DNA from: Rhynchopus euleeides
Taxonomy: Eukaryota; Euglenozoa; Diplonemea; Diplonemida; Diplonemidae
Reading direction: 5' to 3'
Assembly (NCBI GenBank): GCA_963210315.1
Contig: OY723297.1
Coordinates: 1,798,001 to 1,862,000, forward strand
DNA: 64,000 bases
The translations under genes and the position numbers were made by a program. This document shows positions 57,651 through 64,000 of the stretch, piece by piece. Below the pieces are notes generated by a model, which did no database searches, was not told the origin of the DNA, and saw only the letters and a list, made by a program, of their open reading frames with translations. The number at the start of each line of letters is the position of its first letter. Positions within the stretch are counted from its first letter, which is position 1.

Positions 57651-58479
57651 GCACTCCTGGGCTCGGCCCAGGGACTGGACATCACTCCCTGGCTCGGCCC
57701 AGTGTCTGGACACCACTCCCTGGCTCGGCCCAGGGACTGGACAGCACTCCTGAGCTCGGCCCAGTGTCTGGACAGCACTCCTGGGCTCGGCCCAGGGTCT
57801 GGACACCACTCCCTGGCTCGGCCCAGGGTCTGGACATCACGCCCTGGCTCGGCCCAGTGTGGACAGCACTCCTGGGCTCGGCCCAGGGTCTGGACATCAC
57901 TCCTGGGCTCGGCCCAGTGTCTGGACACCACTCCCTGGCTCGGCCCAGTGTCTGGACATCACTCCTGGGCTCGGCCCAGTGTCTGGACACCACTCCCTGG
58001 CTCGGCCCAGTGTCTGGAAATCACTCCTGGGCTCGGCCCAGTGTCTGGACACCACTCCCTGGCTCGGCCCAGTGTCTGGACATCACTCCTGGGCTCGGCC
58101 CAGTGTCTGGACACCACTCCCTGGCTCGGCCCAGGGTCTGGACATCACTCCTGGGCTCGGCCCAGTGTCTGGACACCACTCCCTGGCTCGGCCCAGGGTC
58201 TGGACATCACTCCTGGGCTCGGCCCAGTGTCTGGACAGCACTCCTGGGCTCGGCCCAGGGTCTGGACACCACTCCCTGGCTCGGCCCAGGGTCTGGACAT
58301 CACTCCTGGGCTCGGCCCAGTGTCTGGACACCACTCCCTGGCTCGGCCCAGGGTCTGGACATCACTCCTGGGCTCGGCCCAGTGTCTGGACAGCACTCCT
58401 GGGCTCGGCCCAGTGTCTGGACACGACTCGTCGGCTCGGCCCAGTGGGTCGAGCCCAGGAGTGATGTCCAGACACTGTC
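57640..58479. repeat. 31-bp satellite array 2, about 26 copies
   Basis: The monomer is CCCAGTGTCTGGACACCACT followed by CCCTGGCTCGG, with variants (GGGTCTGG; ATCACTCCTGGG; AGCACTCCTGGG). The last monomer, at about 58449-58479, is in inverted orientation. A related monomer also lies at the left edge of array 1 (52364-52394), so both arrays share history. Confidence 0.95.
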
Positions 58480-59160
58480 TGGACGGGAAGCTCCCCGCAG
58501 TGAGTGGTCGGGGGCCGTGGCCACGACCTCGGGGTGATGTCCAGCCGAGCAGAACGTGGCACCCGGAGTACCGAGTGTTTGCTCCACTCAGAGGGGGTTC
58601 GATGCAGGACCCCTTCCCAGTCATGATCTCCTCAGTGCCTCCATCGATCCCCTCCGTCAGGGATCTTGCTGTGTGTAACATTAGCACAAGACCTAAACCC
58701 GCATCGCGTACCCATCCTTCGAAACCGTGCGATGTGCAATGTTGTGTTCATGTAGCTAGCTCGGAGAGTGTCTTAGCGAGCCCGCAAGGCTAGCTATATT
58801 TGCACCGTCCAACCAAATCTTGCTCAGCTTCGACTTGGCGCCGAGAGAGTTACGAGCGCTGCCCATAGAATCAGGTGTGCCGGGCGTGTGTGTCTTTATC
58901 AACACACGCAGACTCCTGCATACAGTAGACGGCCTACAGGCGAGGCGGAGTGTGACCTACTGTTGGGGGTGGTGAACTGGTCTGCGACGTCATCCTGCTG
59001 GTGTGCGACGTCTCCACCTCCTGCGGCACAGGGGGCCTTGTGATCTGGAGCGCTGGGGCAGCGCGGTGCAATGTCGGAGTGCGGACGGGCCAAGTCCCCC
59101 TGCTCCTGTGCATGCAGCGCAGATTTCTTGTTGCTGCGGTCCAGACAGCGGGCCGAGACC
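58480..59160. other. Unique spacer between satellites 2 and 3
   Basis: This 680-bp segment has no recognisable gene. It contains a small inverted repeat around 58752-58796 (AGCTAGCTC with GGCTAGCTA). It may be the remaining unique interior of K2. Confidence 0.5.
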
Positions 59161-59164
59161 GGAT

Positions 59165-60225
59165 GTGATGTCGGCCCACCCTCGGGACATCACTGCCTGG
59201 CTCGGCCCACCCTCTGGACAGGACTGCGTGGCTCGGCCCATTCTCGGGACAGCACTGCCTAGCTCGGCCCACCCTCGGGACAGCACTGTCTGGCTCGGCC
59301 CGTTCTCGGGACAGCACTGTCTGGCTCGGCCCATTCTCGGGACAGCACTGTCTGGCTCGGCCCACCCTTGGGACAGCACTGCCTGGCTCGGCCCATTCTC
59401 GGGACAGCACTGCCTAGCTCGGCCCACCCTCGGGACAGCACTGTCTGGCTCGGCCCGTTCTCGGGACAGCACTGTCTGGCTCGGCCCATTCTCGGGACAG
59501 CACTGCCTGGCTCGGCCCATTCTCGGGACAGCACTGCCTAGCTCGGCCCACCCTCGGGACAGCACTGTCTGGCTCGGCCCGTTCTCGGGACAGCACTGTC
59601 TGGCTCGGCCCATTCTCGGGACAGCACTGTCTGGCTCGGCCCATTCTCGGGACAGCACTGTCTGGCTCGGCCCACCCTTGGGACAGCACTGCCTGGCTCG
59701 GCCCATTCTCGGGACAGCACTGCCTAGCTCGGCCCACCCTCGGGACAGCACTGTCTGGCTCGGCCCGTTCTCGGGACAGCACTGTCTGGCTCGGCCCATT
59801 CTCGGGACAGCACTGTCTGGCTCGGCCCACCCTTGGGACAGCACTGCCTGGCTCGGCCCATTCTCGGGACAGCACTGCCTAGCTCGGCCCACCCTCGGGA
59901 CAGCACTGTCTGGCTCGGCCCGTTCTCGGGACAGCACTGTCTGGCTCGGCCCATTCTCGGGACAGCACTGTCTGGCTCGGCCCATTCTCGGGACAGCACT
60001 GTCTGGCTCGGCCCACCCTTGGGACAGCACTGCCTGGCTCGGCCCATTCTCGGGACAGCACTGTCTGGCTCGGCCCGTTCTCGGGACAGCACTGTCTGGC
60101 TCGGCCCACCCTTGGGACAGCACTGCCTGGCTCGGCCCATTCTCGGGACATCACTGTCTGGCTCGGCCCACCCTTGGGACAGCACTGTCTGGCTCGGCCC
60201 GTTCTCGGGACAGCACTGCCTGGCT
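59165..60225. repeat. 31-bp satellite array 3, about 34 copies
   Basis: The monomer is CCCATTCTCGGGACAGCACT followed by GTCTGGCTCGG, with CACCC and CGTTC variants. Marker variants (CACCCTTGGG at 59363, 59673, 59828) are 310 and 155 bp apart, i.e. 10 and 5 monomers, so a five-monomer higher-order unit is present. About 22 of 31 positions match the array 1 and array 2 monomers when aligned at CCCA and TCGG. Confidence 0.95.
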
Positions 60226-60542
60226 CCGCTTCGTGCCAGCACGAGCACTAGCCGTTGCTCCTGCATTGCCCCAGGCGGCCAGCTCCCATCTTGGCTTGGC
60301 CCAGGATGACAGGTTGATCTCAATGTTTACCCGTGACACGGGCCCCGCCGTGCCTTCTCGTCCTGTGAGGGCTGAACAATGCACAGGGACCGCTCGACAT
60401 TATTTTTTGGGTCCAAATGCGTGCTCCCAGCTAGGGGCCACCCAACTCCCCGCCCTTTTTTTTGCCTCCGATTTGGCCCATTTTCGGCCCATTTTGCCCT
60501 GCACCAGCCTGCACTTTTTTGCACCGGCTAGCGAAGACCCCC
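60226..60542. other. Right flank of satellite 3 inside K2
   Basis: This stretch has no recognisable gene. It ends with TTTTGCACCGGCTAGCGAAG, the K2 right end. Confidence 0.5.
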
Positions 60543-60623
60543 ACGATTATTCAAAACAAATTTACGTATAAATGGCCCAGAAAATGTTGTACAATTAATC
60601 GCCCCCTTACGATTATTCGACTA

Positions 60624-61180
60624 AAGGGGGGTCACAGCTATTGTTTACCTGGCTTCATGTAAATAGTAGATGTGCATGTAAATAATAGCTGTGAATAATA
60701 TTCACTGTAAACAATACGTGTAAATGATTTTACACGCACGTACTGTTTACATAGTTCAGCATTTTTTTTCGAAACCTGTGCGGAATCGCGATTTTCCACT
60801 TCCATTGTCCTTTTCGGACTCCGTGCGGATCGTAGTGGGGTCATTTTGGTGGTATCGGTGCCAAGATTCATCCATGAAATGTTGGTCTGATTCAGTGACT
60901 GGGAGGCAGCTAGCCCACCACACCACCCACCCAGGCGGGACCCCCTCACCGGGCTTTCCAAACCCGGTTCTTTTGAACGTTTGGAACCTGCGCGGATCCT
61001 GGTGGGGTCACTTTGGTGACAGAGGCACCAAGTCTCACTCCTCAGAGCACCTTGGAAATATTTTTGAACCCCCCGAAAAATAAAATAATTGCACGTAAAT
61101 AATAATCGGATGTAAACAATACATGTAAATAATTTTATGTAAACAATACCTGTAGGTAAACAATAGTCGTGAGGGGGGTT
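60624..61180. mobile_element. E-family element E2, 557 bp
   Basis: Ends AAGGGGGGTCACAGCTATTG and, complemented, AACCCCCCTCACGACTATTG; TA flanks (60622-60623 and 61181-61182). It is the intact relative of the inverted segment at 6566-7038, nearly identical along the shared part. Two inner motifs, GTGCGGATCGTAGTGGGGTC and GCGCGGATCCTGGTGGGGTC, are repeated inside the element and resemble the one at 4583-4602, so an internal duplication probably shaped the family. Confidence 0.85.
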
Positions 61181-61208
61181 TACTTACGATTAATTGCCCC
61201 CCCCAGTA

Positions 61209-62499
61209 ACGCATGGGGTCAGTGCGGTCCAAACCCCTCCAAAAATTATTACCGCATTGTGCGTGGGTGCTGTCCCTGAGGGTTAGGGGTGGACTATTTT
61301 TTCCCGGAAAGGAGAACCACGTGACGCATCTGCCCTGCCCCCAACGCAGCAACCCACAACGCGGCCCTCACGATGCCTCAACCCCCCCCACCCCCTCCAG
61401 TTTCTTTTCTTTTTTTTGCAAAAGTGCGAAACAAATTTTGTTGGAAGCCACGAGTCGTCTTTCTTTCCTGGGGCCCGCCCCCCACCCACCCCCCCCCCCC
61501 CCTCTCCTTCCCAACCAACACACCCCACCCCCACGGCCCTGCGTGCAATGGGCGTCCTCCAAGACACCCCGGCCGTTCCTAGTCTGTACTAACCTTGAGC
61601 CTGTCTATATCTTGTACTCTCTTGTTCGGCTGATCTCTTTGTTTCGGCAGCCGTCAGGACCTTGACTCTGTGTCAAAGCCATGCCAGTGGTTGTGGTGGT
61701 GGTGTTCGCTTCTTATGCACGCTACTAGAGTGAATGTCCCTGATCACCCGCTCCCTCCCCCTTCAGTCATCCCCTGGTTCAGTCACTTATGAACGAAAAA
61801 AATGGAGGGGCCATGAGGTGGGCATGCATCCCAAGGCTTTTTTGAAACAAGGCCCGGATACCTTGCCCCTTGCCCCTTGCCCCCCCCCCCCCCCCACTCA
61901 CCTCTCCTCCTTCCCTCCGCCCCCTCTAGTTCTGAGGATCTGGAGGCAATATATAACACGATCGCAGCAGAAAATAAATGGAAAGAACGAAGAACCACCC
62001 CGCCGCCTCGGGTTCGGGGTGGAGCAGTTTCACAGGGAGGAGGAGAGCAAAGAAGGACAAACCAGATGTAGACTGGCGTACCGCCCCAAGAGGGGGTGTG
62101 ACAAAAAATATATTTTTTTCCCTTTGTGTTTTCTAGGTCCGCAAGGTCCCAAAAATCACTTTTTGGGCACATTTTTCAGAGGTCGCCAGAGGTCGCCACC
62201 CGGGAAATGCCATTTTTGGGGTTAAAAAACGGTTTTTCACCTTGCCCTCGTGAACTAGGTGGGGAAGGCGACGGTCAGACGCAAAATAAATGGAGGACCC
62301 CAAAGGAGGGTCCGCATCAGGCGGAAATCAGCAGAACCTCGCTCCAGACCACATTGTGGGCCAGGACAGGGTCGGGAAGAGCATAAAACACCAGAAAACC
62401 GGTCCAGGAGGTCTCTCTGGGGCTCAAATCCCCTGAAAAGGGGTCTGAACAGGTGGCGACCGAAGGGCGACCAATGGTGCCCACGGAGTTCCTCATCCC
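61209..62499. other. Intergenic between N2 and the 41-bp satellite
   Basis: C tracts (61486-61502, 61879-61895) and T runs are present, and no gene is recognisable. Confidence 0.5.
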
Positions 62500-64000
62500 A
62501 AACTTGGGACCCACCGAAAAATGGACCAGATGGTGGTCCCAAATTAGGGACCGACCAACAAAGCGACCAGATGGCGGTCCCAAATTTGGGACCGACCGAT
62601 AAAGCGACCAGATGGTGGTCCCAAATTTGGGACCGACCGAGAAAGCGACCAGATGGTGGTCCCAATTTTGGGACCGACCCATAAAGCGACCAGATGGCGG
62701 TCCCAAATTTGGGACCGACCAATAAAGCGACCAGATGGTGGTCCCAAATTTGGGACCGACCAACAAAGCGACCAGATAGCGGTCCCAAATTTGGGACCGA
62801 CCGAGAAAGCGACCAGATGGTGGTCCCAAATTTGGGACCGACCGAAAAATTGGCCAGATGGCGGTCCCAAATTTGGGACCGACCCGTAAAGCGACCAGAT
62901 GGTGGTCCCAATTTTGGGACCGACCCATAAAGCGACCAGATGGCGGTCCCAAATTTGGGACCGACCAATAAAGCGACCAGATGGTGGTCCCAAATTTGGG
63001 ACCGACCAACAAAGCGACCAGATAGCGGTCCCAAATTTGGGACCGACCGAGAAAGCGACCAGATGGTGGTCCCAAATTTGGGACCGACCGAAAAATTGGC
63101 CAGATGGCGGTCCCAAATTTGGGACCGACCCGTAAAGCGACCAGATGGTGGTCCCAATTTTGGGACCGACCCATAAAGCGACCAGATGGCGGTCCCAAAT
63201 TTGGGACCGACCAATAAAGCGACCAGATGGTGGTCCCAAATTTGGGACCGACCAACAAAGCGACCAGATAGCGGTCCCAAATTTGGGACCGACCGAGAAA
63301 GCGACCAGATGGTGGTCCCAAATTTGGGACCGACCGAAAAATTGGCCAGATGGCGGTCCCAAATTTGGGACCGACCAACAAAGCGACCAGATGGTGGTCC
63401 CAAATTTGGGACCGACCGAAAAATTGACCAGATGGCGGTCCCAAATTTGGGACCGACCCGTAAAGCGACCAGATGGTGGTCCCAATTTTGGGACCGACCC
63501 ATAAAGCGACCAGATGGCGGTCCCAAATTTGGGACCGACCGAGAAAGCGACCAGATGGTGGTCCCAAATTTGGGACCGACCGAAAAATTGGCCAGATGGC
63601 GGTCCCAAATTTGGGACCGACCCGTAAAGCGACCAGATGGTGGTCCCAATTTTGGGACCGACCCATAAAGCGACCAGATGGTGGTCCCAAATTTGGGACC
63701 GACCAACAAAGCGACCAGATGGCGGTCCCAAATTTGGGACCGACCGAGAAAGCGACCAGATGGTGGTCCCAAATTTGGGACCGACCGAGAAAGCGACCAG
63801 ATGGCGGTCCCAAATTTGGGACCGACCCATAAAGCGACCAGATGGCGGTCCCAAATTTGGGACCGACCGAGAAAGCGACCAGATGGTGGTCCCAAATTTG
63901 GGACCGTCATCTGGTCGCTTTCTCGGTCGGTCCCAATTTTGGGACCGCCATCTGGTCGCTTTTTTGGTCGGTCCCAATTGTGGGACCACCATCTGGTCGC
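62500..64000. repeat. 41-bp satellite with palindromic core, reverses orientation near 63,897
   Basis: The monomer contains the 18-bp perfect palindrome GGTCCCAAATTTGGGACC (sometimes with AATTTT) plus GACCRAxAAAGCGACCAGAT. Identical blocks at 62653, 62899 and 63145 are 246 bp apart, six monomers, so a higher-order repeat exists. About 34 copies run in one direction; at the palindrome 63888-63905 the array flips and the remaining 100 bp are inverted, continuing beyond the window. Open frames across it are by-products of the repeat. Confidence 0.97.

Larger units (their letters stand above)
52074..60542. mobile_element. K2: giant K-family element containing the 31-bp satellites
   Basis: The left end GGGGGTCTTCGCTGGTCGAC and right end GCTAGCGAAGACCCCC are the ends of the 108-117-bp K mini-MITEs. 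The 3-bp flank ACG occurs on both sides (52071-52073 and 60543-60545). Joining the flanks gives GTAACCCCTACGATTATT, a sequence also present uninterrupted at about 49849-49866. The left interior still has the K word AAATGCACCAAAATGCAC. Nearly all of the rest is satellite arrays 1-3. This is consistent with satellite expansion inside a once short element. Confidence 0.6.
49828..61206. mobile_element. N2: 11.4-kb span with N-family inverted ends and TA flanks, heavily nested
   Basis: The left end CTGGGGGGGGTCAAATAATT and the inverted right end (CTGGGGGGGGCAATTAATCG when complemented) match over about 20 of 24 positions and match the ends of MITE N1. TA lies at 49826-49827 and 61207-61208. Inside, in order, are element I (49935-52069), element K2 (52074-60542, with satellites) and element E2 (60624-61180); almost no sequence remains that is not one of these. 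The original N element was probably a few hundred bp long and has been inflated by insertion and satellite expansion. An alternative is that the two ends belong to different N copies. Confidence 0.6.

Noticed and set aside
57599..58793. ORFs across satellite 2
   Set aside because: Same explanation as array 1: a 31-bp repeat without stops; only the first 70 codons (cyclase-like) are unique.
52394..60225. CRISPR-like regular repeats
   Set aside because: Monomers are contiguous with no unique spacers, and the context is eukaryotic.
59003..60571. 522-codon ORF across satellite 3
   Set aside because: Repeat translation (SAHSRDSTVWLGP-type); no domain.
62255..63992. ORFs of 480-550 codons across the 41-bp satellite
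   Set aside because: They are frame-cycling products of a 41-bp repeat.

Overview
The window is nuclear DNA of a unicellular eukaryote. Six protein-coding loci are widely spaced in DNA that is mostly transposon-like repeats, homopolymeric C or G tracts and satellites. Host genes are GC-rich, use the standard code and either lack introns (myosin, ubiquitin-like/ankyrin) or have a few short introns (54-258 bp); all nine introns start GTATG and end AG. Gene content (divergent myosin, mitochondrial P5C dehydrogenase, AP-1 gamma adaptin, kinesin-3) is general to eukaryotes. A chromerid-like alveolate would fit the style, but that is a guess and the sequence does not prove it.

Layout. 1-9.9 kb: mobile-element DNA, including a 5.9-kb composite (2476-8361) in which an E-family element, a G/C-ended element and a small TA-flanked MITE sit inside a palindromic core element; two further inverted-repeat elements lie at 913-1257 and 9012-9911. 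10.2-13.6 kb: a 5'-truncated non-LTR retrotransposon ORF on the minus strand, bounded on both sides by (CT)n. 13.9-18.1 kb: a divergent myosin. 18.3-19.5 kb: a foldback element with 360-bp arms. 19.6-21.5 kb: P5C dehydrogenase, followed 30 bp later by a second composite of the palindromic core (21482-23264). 23.3-31.4 kb: short MITEs and dispersed repeats. 31.5-34.8 kb: AP-1 gamma in six exons. 36.7-37.5 kb: a ubiquitin-like/ankyrin protein. 37.5-45.8 kb: gene-poor, low complexity. 45.9-48.6 kb: a kinesin-3-like motor in four exons. 49.8-61.2 kb: an 11.4-kb span with inverted G-tract ends and TA flanks; nested in it are a 2.1-kb element, an 8.5-kb K-family element holding three related 31-bp satellites (about 5.0, 0.8 and 1.1 kb) and an E-family element. 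62.5-64.0 kb: an unrelated 41-bp satellite that reverses orientation near 63,897.

The genes do not form one pathway: two motors, one vesicle-coat subunit, one mitochondrial proline-catabolism enzyme and one small adaptor-like protein. The main biological story is the repeat landscape: several families of TA-flanked inverted-repeat elements with G/C-tract ends inserted into one another, with empty sites that can be read from sibling copies, and a satellite that appears to have expanded inside one of them.
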